In this document: positions 20,401-28,702 of the stretch, one piece after another
Position numbering within the stretch: position 1 is the stretch's first letter
Layout: each line of letters opens with the position of its first letter
Source of the DNA: Rhodococcus qingshengii JCM 15477
Lineage (GTDB): Bacteria > Actinomycetota > Actinomycetes > Mycobacteriales > Mycobacteriaceae
Direction of reading: 5' to 3'
Length of the DNA: 64,000 nt
Assembly: GCF_023221595.1 (NCBI RefSeq)
Contig: NZ_CP096563.1
Span: 2,462,501-2,526,500 of the forward strand
Translations under genes and position numbers: made by a program
Notes under the pieces: model-generated
What the model was told of the DNA's origin: nothing
Databases searched by the model: none
The model's input: the letters and a program-made list of their open reading frames with translations, nothing else

Positions 20401-20446
20401 ACTTTCGGCGCCGCCACCGGTCTGTATCGGTATCGGCGCCGAAAGT
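20401..20446 (+). terminator. Hairpin between the OctT-like gene and the DinB-like gene
   Basis: Perfect 12-bp arms ACTTTCGGCGCC (20401-20412) and GGCGCCGAAAGT (20435-20446), with a 22-base loop that contains a further small complement. It starts 26 bases after the stop and ends 26 bases before the next ATG. There is no T-tract. It may be a terminator or a leader structure of the next gene. Confidence 0.5.
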
Positions 20447-20471
20447 CTGCGCCGGTGAAAGGAGTGCCGAC

Positions 20472-21107
20472 ATGAGCGAACAGACACCCGAATGGGTCGT
20501 GGCGCAGCGCCGCGAACTGGTGGGATTTCTCGAAGGCCTGAGCACGGAGCAGTGGAACGCGCCGACCCTGTGCGAGGGGTGGCGGGTCCGCGAAGTGATC
20601 GCGCACATCACCATGCCCTACCGATACTCGGCGCCGCGATTCGTCGTGGAAATGGTCAAGTCACGCGGAAACTTCAACAAGATGTCGAACCGGCGAGCGC
20701 TCGCCGATGCGTCGGAAGTCGGTGAGCGACAACTGCTTGCCTCGCTTCGCGACAACGTTGCACACCCGTGGAAGCCTCCAGGCGGCGGCTTCGAGGGTGC
20801 GCTCTCGCACGACGTGATCCACGGTCAGGACATTCGCGTGGCACTCGGCGACGATTACGTGGTGCCCGAAGACCGGCTCACTCGTGTGCTCAGCGGACTC
20901 TCGCCCAAAACCGTGAAGTATTTCGGAACTGACCTCGACGGCGCTCGGTTGCGCGCCGACGACCGAGACTGGACGTACGGTGCCGGCGCCGAGGTTCACG
21001 GGGCGGCGCAGGATCTCCTGCTCGTGCTGTGCGGCCGGATGCTGCCACCAGGCCATCTGCTCGGGGATGCGAGTTCTCGTTTCACCGCGCCACTCCCGAC
21101 CCCCTGA
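20472..21107 (+). CDS. DinB-fold, maleylpyruvate isomerase family protein
   Basis: A 211-residue protein of the mycothiol-dependent maleylpyruvate isomerase/DinB_2 family (TIGR03083 type). The N-terminus RRELVGFLEGLSTEQWNAPT followed by LCEGWRVREVIAHI is diagnostic. The metal-binding histidine of IAHI and the later HDVIHGQDIRVALG are present. Members use mycothiol as a cofactor or act as thiol-related enzymes; the substrate here is unknown. AAAGGAG seven bases before the ATG fixes the start. It converges on the glycosyltransferase gene, leaving 18 bases between the stops. Confidence 0.85.
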   Translation: MSEQTPEWVVAQRRELVGFLEGLSTEQWNAPTLCEGWRVREVIAHITMPYRYSAPRFVVEMVKSRGNFNKMSNRRALADASEVGERQLLASLRDNVAHPWKPPGGGFEGALSHDVIHGQDIRVALGDDYVVPEDRLTRVLSGLSPKTVKYFGTDLDGARLRADDRDWTYGAGAEVHGAAQDLLLVLCGRMLPPGHLLGDASSRFTAPLPTP

Positions 21108-21125
21108 GATCAGCACAAAGCGAGC

Positions 21126-22370
21126 TCAGCGACCGGGCAGCGGACGCTCGGGGATCTGCGGACGGGCCAACGGCTGTCGCACCCGACGCTTCGCGCCCGC
21201 GTAGACGTGAGCAGTCTCCTCGGCGACCTGATGCCAGTCGAAGTCCGATGTCAGGCGTGCGCGGGCGGCCACTGCCCGTTCCTGTGCCCCGGCGGGATCG
21301 TCGAGTACCTCGCGGACAGCCGAGGTGAGCCCGGCGATGTCGCCCGGTTGGAAGGACATCCCCGTCACCCCGTCGACGACGGCTTCGCCCAGTCCGCCTG
21401 CGGTGGACGTGATCAGCGGAGTGCCGGCCGCCGCCGCTTCGAGGGCGATGATCCCGAACGGCTCGTAGCGCGACGGCAGGACGATGGCGTCCGCTCCGTG
21501 CAGCCAGCTGAGCAGTTCCGTGTGATCGAGGTTGCCGAGAAAGTCCACCGCCCGCGCGACGCGGTGCGTGCGTGCCTGTTGGTAGAGCCAGGTGAACTGG
21601 GTGCCTTCGCCCGCGATCGCGAGGGTCGTGCCGGGGTGGCTACGACGGATTCGGGGGAGTGCTGCGATGGCGTCCTGCACGCCCTTCTCGTATTCCAGGC
21701 GGCCGACAAAGAGGAGTTTCGGCGGTCCGGATCGCGGTCCACGTTCGCGAAAGTTCCACGTGGTCACGTCGATTCCGTTGCGGATGACGGTGATCGGCGG
21801 CAGCGTCGGGCCGTAGAGCTCGGTCACTTCTTCCTGCATGGACGCCGAACAAGTTATGAGAGAGTCGGATTCGTTTGCCAGCCACCACTCGACGGAGTGG
21901 ACCTGGCGGTTGATGCGTCCGGAGATCCAGCCGCTGTGGCGACCCGCCTCGGTGGCGTGAAGTGTGGAAACCAGTGGGACATCATAGAATTCGGCCAGGG
22001 CGATCGCCGGATGTGCGACCAGCCAGTCGTGCGCGTGCACGACGTCGGGCTGCCAGCCCTCGCCCACTCCTGGCTTGTGCAGCGCCATCCCGGCACGGAC
22101 CATCGCGTGACCCATCGCGAGGGTCCACGCGAGCATGTCCTCGCCGAAGACGAAGTGCGCGGGGTCCTCGGCCACTGCGACGACAAGGACGCCCTCGGAA
22201 ATGTGCGTGATCGTCGGGTGCGTCGACGCATCCGTTCCGGAGGGGCGACGCGAGAGAACCACGACCTCGTGGCCTGCAGCAGCCAACTCGGTGGCGAGAT
22301 GGTGGACGTGTCGACCGAGCCCGCCGACGACGACCGGTGGGTACTCCCACGAGACGATGAGAATTTTCAC
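21126..22370 (-). CDS. Alpha-(1->4)-glucosyltransferase of the MGLP/glycogen type (Rv3032-like)
   Basis: A 414-residue GT-B glycosyltransferase. The N-terminal domain begins ILIVSWEYPPVVVGGLGRH, with the GGLG loop of glycogen-synthase-like enzymes; the C-terminal domain has LLFVGRLEYEKGVQDAIAAL and the donor-binding EPFGIIALEAAAAGTPLI. Rv3032, the counterpart, elongates the alpha-1,4-glucan of methylglucose lipopolysaccharide and contributes to capsular glucan. The start overlaps the stop of the GH57 gene by four bases, so the three genes 24702-21126 form a translationally coupled operon: methyltransferase, GH57, glucosyltransferase. Confidence 0.92.
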   Translation of the reverse strand: MKILIVSWEYPPVVVGGLGRHVHHLATELAAAGHEVVVLSRRPSGTDASTHPTITHISEGVLVVAVAEDPAHFVFGEDMLAWTLAMGHAMVRAGMALHKPGVGEGWQPDVVHAHDWLVAHPAIALAEFYDVPLVSTLHATEAGRHSGWISGRINRQVHSVEWWLANESDSLITCSASMQEEVTELYGPTLPPITVIRNGIDVTTWNFRERGPRSGPPKLLFVGRLEYEKGVQDAIAALPRIRRSHPGTTLAIAGEGTQFTWLYQQARTHRVARAVDFLGNLDHTELLSWLHGADAIVLPSRYEPFGIIALEAAAAGTPLITSTAGGLGEAVVDGVTGMSFQPGDIAGLTSAVREVLDDPAGAQERAVAARARLTSDFDWHQVAEETAHVYAGAKRRVRQPLARPQIPERPLPGR

Positions 22371-23926
22371 GACGGACTCAGTTCTGTGTCAGGTAGACGG
22401 CGAGCATCCAGTCCCGGGAACAACCCGTCGGCGCGATTCCAGCCTTCGGCGAGTCGCACGGCGACGGCATCGCGGCCGGAAACGAGCGCTTCGGAGATTT
22501 CCCTGGTCGCATGGGCGTGCTTGTGCGCACGTTCGCGGGCGTACCCCGCGGCCGAATCCTTGCTCACCATGAATGCCCAATCGCTCGAAACTGTCATCAG
22601 TGTCTCGCGAAGTACCTGATCGTTGACCCGGTTTCGCAGTTCCGGTCGGCCGGGTGCGTTGTCGCGTCCGCGAGACTTGTCCACGGTGGTGAGGGCGGTA
22701 TCGACCACCTCGGAGTTCAGTTGCACCAGGTCGGACACCTGATCGCCGGCCCAGACACGCCAGTCCTTACCCGATCCCCAGGACGAATCCTCGAGTTGAA
22801 CGGGTTCGCCGACGTATCCCGATGCCTTGGCGTCGGCGAGGGTGCCGACGCGAATTCCGGCCTCGGGAAGCGCGCGCAGGAGTTTTTCGAGCCACTGCGG
22901 ACCTTCGTGCCACCAGTGCCCGAACAGTTCGGTGTCGAAAGCTGCGACCACCAGGGCGTCGCGGCCGATGCGGGTGGATTCACTGCGCAGACGCGCGCGA
23001 ACGGTTTCGACGAAGTCGGCAACATGCTTGTCGACGGCGGCCGCAGCGAGTTCGGGGTCGTACGGCAACTTGTCGGCGGAGTCGACGGTCCGTCCGGTGA
23101 CCCGCGACGGCTTGAGACCCGTCTCGTGGTCGTAGGTGTGGAAGTCGCGGTAGGCGGCGTGACCCGGATATCCGGACTTGGGGGACCAGACGCGGTAGCT
23201 GACCTGCAGGTCGCGGCCGAATGCAACTACGTCGGATTCTCGAACCGGGCGGCCGAGGGACGTGTCGCCGCGCAAGGCGGGGCCGTCGACCATGAAGTGG
23301 GTGACGCCCGCTTCGGCGTACCCGCGCTCCATGCCCGGGGTGTACCCGCACTCGGGTCCCCAGATCCCGGTCGGAGTGTGATTCCACCGGGCATGCGCGT
23401 CGGCGAGACCTTCGCGGAGGGAGAACGCCCGCAAGCGAGGATCGAGCAGCGGTTGGAACGGGTGGGCCAGCGGCCCGCCGAGAAGCTCGAAGGCCTCGCG
23501 ATCGATGAGGTCGCGGAACACCGGTGAGGCGCCGTGCTGCCAGTGCGTCTCGAAATCTGCGAGAGCGGCAGCTGACGCCCGGTGTTCGCGCGCGCCGAGT
23601 TCGCGGTGCGCCGCGTCCGGCATGCCGGCAGCCTCGTGGGCGCGGATCTGCCAGTTGCCGAGCCAGTGATGCATCCCGGCGAGGCAGTGGGGATCGTCCA
23701 ACTGGGCCGCGAGTACGGGCGTGATTCCCAGCGTCAGCAGGTGCGATCGGCCCTCGTCGGCCAGGCGTCGTAGCGCGGCGGCGAGCGGAATGTACGACGC
23801 AGCCCAGGACTGGTAGATCCATTCCTCGCCGACTGGCCATCTGCCGTGGTTGGCGAGCCACGGCAGATGGGAGTGCAGAACCAGGGCGAACATCCCCGGT
23901 TCGGTGACGGGTGTTGCGTTACTCAC
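22367..23926 (-). CDS. GH57 alpha-glucan branching-type enzyme (Rv3031-like)
   Basis: A 519-residue GH57 protein. The N-terminal motif HSHLPWLANHGRWPVGEEWI and the catalytic segments GIWGPECGYTPG (nucleophile Glu) and AFDTELFGHWW (acid/base Asp) are intact; a C-terminal helical domain of the branching-enzyme type follows. Family enzymes form alpha-1,6 branches in alpha-1,4-glucans, and Rv3031 is assigned to MGLP synthesis. Four-base overlaps with both neighbours mark it as the middle gene of the operon. Amylase-like activity remains possible, because GH57 specificity is hard to read from sequence. Confidence 0.9.
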   Translation of the reverse strand: MSNATPVTEPGMFALVLHSHLPWLANHGRWPVGEEWIYQSWAASYIPLAAALRRLADEGRSHLLTLGITPVLAAQLDDPHCLAGMHHWLGNWQIRAHEAAGMPDAAHRELGAREHRASAAALADFETHWQHGASPVFRDLIDREAFELLGGPLAHPFQPLLDPRLRAFSLREGLADAHARWNHTPTGIWGPECGYTPGMERGYAEAGVTHFMVDGPALRGDTSLGRPVRESDVVAFGRDLQVSYRVWSPKSGYPGHAAYRDFHTYDHETGLKPSRVTGRTVDSADKLPYDPELAAAAVDKHVADFVETVRARLRSESTRIGRDALVVAAFDTELFGHWWHEGPQWLEKLLRALPEAGIRVGTLADAKASGYVGEPVQLEDSSWGSGKDWRVWAGDQVSDLVQLNSEVVDTALTTVDKSRGRDNAPGRPELRNRVNDQVLRETLMTVSSDWAFMVSKDSAAGYARERAHKHAHATREISEALVSGRDAVAVRLAEGWNRADGLFPGLDARRLPDTELSPS

Positions 23927-24702
23927 TCGCCGGTTTCCTTCACGGCAATAGCGACGAGGTCGAGGCTGTCGTCGATGTCGGGTTCGCTGATGCTGAAGTC
24001 GTCGACGGTGATGCCCTCGACGTCGCGGGTGAGATCTTCCGGCCAGGGCTCGCCGGCCAACGCGCGGTCGATCTGCGCATTGATGAACGATCCGCCGTGC
24101 TTGGCGTCGAGTTCCTTCAGGCGCGAACCGTGGTGGACGCCGGTCATCAACTGAACGCGGAATCCGGCGTCTTCGAGCAATTCGGTCATTTCGGAGGCGT
24201 TGAGCTCACGAGTGTGGAAAGGGTTGAGCGGCGTGTCGCGGCCGGGGGAGAAGGTGATCCGGTTGGGGGTGCTGATGAGAAGTTCACCGCCGGGAGCGAG
24301 AACTCGGAAGCATTCGCGTAGGAACTGACCCTGATCCCACAGGTGCTCGATCACCTGGAAATTGACGACGACGTCAACCGAGTTGTCGGCCAGTGGAAGC
24401 TCGGCGAGGTTGCCGTGGAGCATCTCGACGCGGGGGTAGCGGGCACGGACGTGCTCGACCGCGGAGATGTCGTAGTCGAGGCCGGTAACCTTTGTTGCGA
24501 CGTCCGCAATCATGTTGGCGCCGTAGCCTTCTCCGGAACCGGCCTCGAGGACTCGGCGGTTCGTGCAGCGCTCCAGAAGTGCGCGGTACACCACTTCGTG
24601 GCGTCGGAACCAGTAGTTCTCCTCGGGGATTCCTGGCACGGTTCGTTCGCCCGTCAAGGGCAGGGGTGCGTCCTCGTGGTTGCTGACACTCGTTTCACTC
24701 AC
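23923..24702 (-). CDS. SAM-dependent sugar methyltransferase (Rv3030-like)
   Basis: A 259-residue class I methyltransferase with motif I VLEAGSGEGYGANMI, DYDISAVEHVRARYP and the stretch VVNFQVIEHLWDQGQFLREC, followed by ISTPNRITFSPGRDTP. Rv3030, its mycobacterial counterpart, is assigned to methylation in MGLP synthesis. GTG 24702 is a reasonable start, because the conserved LTGERTVPG segment follows; an upstream TTG at 24765 is in frame. First gene of the three-gene MGLP-type operon, divergent from etfB. A perfect 15-bp inverted repeat lies about 96 bp upstream. Confidence 0.88.
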   Translation of the reverse strand: MSETSVSNHEDAPLPLTGERTVPGIPEENYWFRRHEVVYRALLERCTNRRVLEAGSGEGYGANMIADVATKVTGLDYDISAVEHVRARYPRVEMLHGNLAELPLADNSVDVVVNFQVIEHLWDQGQFLRECFRVLAPGGELLISTPNRITFSPGRDTPLNPFHTRELNASEMTELLEDAGFRVQLMTGVHHGSRLKELDAKHGGSFINAQIDRALAGEPWPEDLTRDVEGITVDDFSISEPDIDDSLDLVAIAVKETGE

Positions 24703-24797
24703 CCGTGCGAGATTAGTGCCATCCGAGTAGAACGTGTTCGCCGTGGTCCAGATCACTGCTGTCAATTCCTGTTCGTGCCGTTATGGTGGACGAGGTT

Positions 24798-24831
24798 CCA
24801 CGTTAAGTTACCCACCGGTAACTTAACGTGG
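24798..24831. promoter_or_regulatory. Perfect 15-bp inverted repeat between the MGLP-type operon and etfBA
   Basis: CCACGTTAAGTTACC (24798-24812), spacer CACC, GGTAACTTAACGTGG (24817-24831). The two-fold symmetry, AT-containing core and place in a 271-bp divergent intergenic region suggest an operator for a dimeric regulator such as a TetR-type protein. A transcribed hairpin is the alternative. It lies 142 bp before etfB and 96 bp before the methyltransferase start. Confidence 0.6.
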
Positions 24832-24973
24832 GGTAATCTAACGCACAGCCGACGTGAACCGAGAAATTCGCCCGTAGGGAGACCTGTCGGACTCTCTTTT
24901 CGGACGCTCGGACTGCGCGAGCACCACAGACGATTTATCAGGTGAATTACACACAGGAGGTCGACGAAGACCC

Positions 24974-25774
24974 ATGACGAATATCGTTGTTTTGATCAAG
25001 CAGGTCCCCGACACATGGTCCGAGCGCAAGCTGACCGACGGCGACTACACGCTTGACCGTGAAGCCGCCGACGCAGTCCTCGACGAGATCAACGAGCGCT
25101 CCGTCGAAGAAGCACTCCTCATCAAGGAAGCTCAGGGCGGTGAGGTTACGGTGCTGTCCGCAGGTCCCGACCGCGCCACCGACGCTATCCGCAAGGCTCT
25201 CTCGATGGGCGCCGACAAGGCCGTCCACATCAACGACCCGGCACTGCACGGCTCCGACGCGATCCAGACCGCATGGACGCTCGCTGCTGCTCTCGGACAG
25301 ATCACCTTCGAGAACGACGAGCCTGCCGACCTGATCATCGCCGGCAACGAGGCCACCGACGGCCGCGTCGGCGCTGTTCCGGCCATCATCGCCGAGTACC
25401 TGGGCATCCCGCAGCTCACGCAGCTGCGCAAGGTCGTCGTCGCCGACGGCAAGATCACCGGTGAGCGCGAGACCGACGAGGGCGTCTTCGGCCTCGAGGC
25501 TTCGCTGCCCGCGATCGTCTCGGTCACCGAGAAGATCAACGAGCCGCGCTTCCCGTCCTTCAAGGGCATCATGGCCGCGAAGAAGAAGGAAGTTCTCGTC
25601 TACACGCTGGCCGACCTCGGAGTCGACCCGGAGACCGTCGGAGTTGCCAACGCCGGCACCACCGTGACGTCCTCCACCCCCAAGCCCCCCCGTACCGCTG
25701 GTGAGCGCATCGTCGACGAGGGAGACGGTGGCACCAAGATTGCCGCGTACCTCGTCAGCAACAAGGTCATCTGA
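24974..25774 (+). CDS. etfB: Electron transfer flavoprotein beta subunit
   Basis: A 266-residue subunit of the soluble ETF heterodimer, which accepts electrons from acyl-CoA and other dehydrogenases and passes them to ETF-quinone oxidoreductase. Seen: IVVLIKQVPDTWSERKL at the start, the AMP-binding ETF-domain motifs LIIAGNEATDGRVGAVPAII and the conserved LEASLPAIVSVTEKINEPR. Counterpart of fixA (Rv3029c). AGGAGG is present but unusually far (13 bases) from the ATG. etfA follows 48 bases downstream. Confidence 0.96.
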   Translation: MTNIVVLIKQVPDTWSERKLTDGDYTLDREAADAVLDEINERSVEEALLIKEAQGGEVTVLSAGPDRATDAIRKALSMGADKAVHINDPALHGSDAIQTAWTLAAALGQITFENDEPADLIIAGNEATDGRVGAVPAIIAEYLGIPQLTQLRKVVVADGKITGERETDEGVFGLEASLPAIVSVTEKINEPRFPSFKGIMAAKKKEVLVYTLADLGVDPETVGVANAGTTVTSSTPKPPRTAGERIVDEGDGGTKIAAYLVSNKVI

Positions 25775-25822
25775 TCGCGCCCTTCTAGACATCCAGCAGA
25801 AGAACTCAGGGAGAGTTAAGTC

Positions 25823-26779
25823 ATGGCAGAAGTACTTGTGCTCGTAGAGCACGCAGAGGGTGCGCTGAAGAAGGTCAGCACCGAACTCATCACCGCTGCA
25901 CGCGCACTCGGTGAGCCGTCGGCAGTTGTCGCCGGCCCCGCGGGCACCGCAGCAAAGCTCGCCGACGCTCTGGCAGCAGCCGGCGCCGAGAAGATCTACG
26001 TCGCCGAGTCCGACGACATCGACGGCTACCTGGTCACCCCCAAGGTCGACGTTCTCGCCGCTCTGGTCGAGTCCACCAGCCCGGCAGCAGTCATCACCGC
26101 AGCCGGCACCGAGGGCAAAGAGGTTGCCGGTCGTCTGGCCGCACGTCTGGGCTCCGGATTGCTGACCGACGTCATCGAGATCAAGGCTGACGGCACCGGC
26201 GTCCACTCCATCTTCGGTGGCGCGTTCACCGTCGAGGCCAAGGCCAACGGCGACGTTCCGGTCTACTCGGTTCGTCCGGGCGCAGTCGAGGCTGCTCCGC
26301 AGGCCGGCGCAGGCGAGCAGATCACCGTCGAGGTTCCGGCCCAGGACGAGAGTGCCGTCAAGGTCACCTCGCGTGAGCCCATTGTCGGCGGCGACCGCCC
26401 GGAGCTCACCGAGGCGTCGGTTGTCGTCTCCGGTGGACGTGGTGTCGGCAGCGCGGACAAGTTCTCCGTCGTCGAAGAGCTGGCCGACTCCCTCGGCGCT
26501 GCAGTCGGTGCTTCGCGTGCCGCTGTGGACTCGGGTTACTACCCCGGACAGTTCCAGGTCGGTCAGACCGGTAAGACGGTCTCGCCGCAGCTGTACATCG
26601 CGCTCGGCATTTCCGGTGCCATCCAGCACCGTGCCGGCATGCAGACGTCCAAGACCATCGTCGCGGTCAACAAGGACGAAGAGGCACCCATCTTCGAGAT
26701 CGCCGACTTCGGCATCGTGGGCGACCTGTTCAACGTCGCACCGCAGCTCACCGAAGCTGTGAAGTCCCACAAGGGCTGA
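25823..26779 (+). CDS. etfA: Electron transfer flavoprotein alpha subunit
   Basis: A 318-residue FAD-carrying subunit of ETF. The C-terminal FAD domain is clear: [60 protein letters not shown] and [14 protein letters not shown]. The N-terminal half is the alanine-rich alpha/beta domain. It pairs with EtfB in fatty-acid and amino-acid oxidation. GGGAGAG before the ATG is the ribosome site. A 19-bp member of the repeated hairpin family stands 13 bases behind the stop and probably ends the etfBA transcript. Confidence 0.96.
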   Translation: MAEVLVLVEHAEGALKKVSTELITAARALGEPSAVVAGPAGTAAKLADALAAAGAEKIYVAESDDIDGYLVTPKVDVLAALVESTSPAAVITAAGTEGKEVAGRLAARLGSGLLTDVIEIKADGTGVHSIFGGAFTVEAKANGDVPVYSVRPGAVEAAPQAGAGEQITVEVPAQDESAVKVTSREPIVGGDRPELTEASVVVSGGRGVGSADKFSVVEELADSLGAAVGASRAAVDSGYYPGQFQVGQTGKTVSPQLYIALGISGAIQHRAGMQTSKTIVAVNKDEEAPIFEIADFGIVGDLFNVAPQLTEAVKSHKG

Positions 26780-26792
26780 AAAGCACAAACTG

Positions 26793-26836
26793 CTGTGCGC
26801 CTTTATCAACCCCCCGCGGTTGATAAAGGCGCACAG
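26793..26836 (+). terminator. Conserved hairpin behind etfA (repeat family)
   Basis: Perfect 19-bp arms: 26793-26811 starts CTGTGCGCCTTTATC, and 26818-26836 ends AAAGGCGCACAG. The 6-base loop is CCCCGC. Nearly identical elements lie behind gatA (37487) and serA (58124). An outer pair, AAAGCAC / GTGCTTT, could extend the stem with a bulge. There is no T-tract. Confidence 0.75.
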
Positions 26837-26914
26837 TGCTTTATTCACCCGGCCTGCATCGGCATGTCACTTCGTCGATACCGAGACGCCGTTCGCGCTC
26901 GATAAACCTTGCGC

Positions 26915-27751
26915 ATGACAATTACGTCAGTCCTTCGCTCCGCGAGTGACAATCTCGGCCGTGAGGTCGCCCAGCCGAGATATTCCCTGATCGTCTCCTC
27001 CGACCGCGAGCATCGTGTCGCTGCGCAGCGCCTTCGATACCGAGTGTTCGCCTCCGAGCCAGGCTTCTCCCTCCCCGCTTCGGCCGGGGTGTTCGAACTC
27101 GACGCCGACGCCTTCGACGAATTCTGTGATCATCTACTCGTTCGTGACAACATCACCGAGGAGTACGTCGGCTGCTACCGAATGCTGCCGCCGGATTCCG
27201 CCGCGGCGGCGGGTGGGTATTACACCGCAACCGAATTCGACATCTCCGCGCTCGATCCGGTGTCGAACAGGATCGTCGAAATGGGTCGCGCGTGCGTCGA
27301 TCCCGCGCACCGCACCGGATCCGTCCTGAGCCTGATGTGGTCGGGCATCCTGCACTATCTCGAATTGACCGGATACGAGTGGGTGATGGGCTGCGTCTCC
27401 GTGCCCGTCTTGCCGAGCCCCGATTCAATCGCCGGCGCCGATGTCCGCGGCGTCCGTGACTTCGTGATGAACAAGCACGCCAGTCCGGGGTCGCGGCGGG
27501 TGATCCCACGAAACCCGGTGGTCCTCGGGGGTCTGACGCTCGACGAGATCGCCGCACCGGAACGCGTGACGATGCCACCGTTGCTCCGTGGTTACTTGCG
27601 GATGGGCGCGATGATCTGCGGGGAACCTGCTCACGATCCCGAGTTCGGTGTGGCCGATTTTGTTGCGCTGCAGGGCCTTCACTCCGCCAACAAGCGCTAT
27701 CTGGAACGGCTGCGATCGGCGGCCGCCGCACACGAGTCGGGGATCGGCTGA
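26915..27751 (+). CDS. OlsB-like N-acyltransferase (GNAT-fold)
   Basis: A 278-residue protein of the acyl-homoserine-lactone-synthase-like/GNAT group that includes OlsB. Typical segments: RVAAQRLRYRVFASEPGF, FDEFCDHLLVRD, GCYRMLPPD, VEMGRACVDPAHRTGSVLSL and LPSPDSIAGADVRGV. OlsB makes lyso-ornithine lipid by N-acylating ornithine from acyl-ACP. The next gene, overlapping by one base at TGATG, is a PlsC-type O-acyltransferase, so the pair has the OlsB-OlsA order. Counterpart of Rv3027c. ATG 26915 is chosen over TTG 26909. A hemolysin-like acyltransferase of other substrate cannot be excluded. Confidence 0.78.
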   Translation: MTITSVLRSASDNLGREVAQPRYSLIVSSDREHRVAAQRLRYRVFASEPGFSLPASAGVFELDADAFDEFCDHLLVRDNITEEYVGCYRMLPPDSAAAAGGYYTATEFDISALDPVSNRIVEMGRACVDPAHRTGSVLSLMWSGILHYLELTGYEWVMGCVSVPVLPSPDSIAGADVRGVRDFVMNKHASPGSRRVIPRNPVVLGGLTLDEIAAPERVTMPPLLRGYLRMGAMICGEPAHDPEFGVADFVALQGLHSANKRYLERLRSAAAAHESGIG

Positions 27752-28650
27752 TGACCGCGGCGGTGCCGTACTGGGTGCCGACGAGCCCCTGCGGCGACGG
27801 GTGCCTACCCGCGGACGCACCCGGTGTGTCGAGTATCACCGTGATGGCCCGCGGGGTCATGGTCGGTGCCGCACTGTTGACTGCGCCTGTGCTTTCGGCC
27901 GGCTGGCTGCTCCCGCGCACCTGGCGTACTGAGATGCAACGCGGATACTCGCGCGCGTTGCTTCGTTGTCTGGGGATGAAGCTGACGGTCGACGATCAGC
28001 GGTTGGGGCGCGCGGAACCTGACGGGGTCATGGTTGTCGCCGGTCACGTGTCCTGGACCGATGTCCTCGTCGCGAGCGCCGTTGCTCCGGCCAACTTCGT
28101 CGCCCGCGCCGACCTGCTCGACTGGGCAGTGCTCGGCGGTCTCGCGCGCCGGATGCGCGTCGTCCCCATCGACCGCGCTCGCCTGCGTGAACTCCCCGGA
28201 ACCGTCGACGTCGTTCGCGAACGCCTGCAGCGAGGTGTCCGGGTGATGGTGTTCCCCGAGGGAACGACCTGGTGCGGGCGGGCGTACGGCGGTTTTCGTC
28301 CGGCGATGTTCCAAGCAGCCGTCGACGCCGAATGCCCGGTTCAGCCGATGGCGATCCGCTACGAGAACGCCGACGGTTCCCTGTGCACCGGACCCTGCTT
28401 TGTCGGCACCGAAACGATCGGTCAGTCCATCCGTCGGATCCTGCGTCAGAAGAACGTCGAGGTGAAGGTCAGGCTGGCTCCGCTCGAGGAGGCAGGGGAG
28501 TGTCGAGCCGATCTCGCGCAGCGATGCGAGAGAGCCGTACGCGGCGTCGACATCATCGATCTGGCAGCTCACGACATCTTCGACCCCGCACCGGAACTCG
28601 TGACACAAGCCGTGGGACAAATCGATCCTTCCCCGGCGATGAGCGCTTAG
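27751..28650 (+). CDS. 1-acylglycerol-phosphate acyltransferase family protein (OlsA/PlsC-like)
   Basis: A 299-residue membrane-associated acyltransferase. Block I is HVSWTD (the HX4D motif) near residue 98, block III is FPEGTTWCG, and [15 protein letters not shown] and VQPMAIRYE segments fit the PlsC fold. A hydrophobic N-terminal segment ([20 protein letters not shown]) should anchor it. It either O-acylates lyso-ornithine lipid as OlsA or makes phosphatidic acid; the tight coupling to the OlsB-like gene favours the first. Counterpart of Rv3026c. Confidence 0.82.
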   Translation: MTAAVPYWVPTSPCGDGCLPADAPGVSSITVMARGVMVGAALLTAPVLSAGWLLPRTWRTEMQRGYSRALLRCLGMKLTVDDQRLGRAEPDGVMVVAGHVSWTDVLVASAVAPANFVARADLLDWAVLGGLARRMRVVPIDRARLRELPGTVDVVRERLQRGVRVMVFPEGTTWCGRAYGGFRPAMFQAAVDAECPVQPMAIRYENADGSLCTGPCFVGTETIGQSIRRILRQKNVEVKVRLAPLEEAGECRADLAQRCERAVRGVDIIDLAAHDIFDPAPELVTQAVGQIDPSPAMSA

Positions 28651-28702
28651 CCTGCTGAGCGAGGCTGGTCGAACTCTCGTGCTGGGCTATCCTTGTCAAG
28701 CC

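Noticed and set aside
24947..26848. 633-codon frame antisense to etfBA
   Set aside because: Shadow of etfB and etfA, whose motifs are unmistakable.
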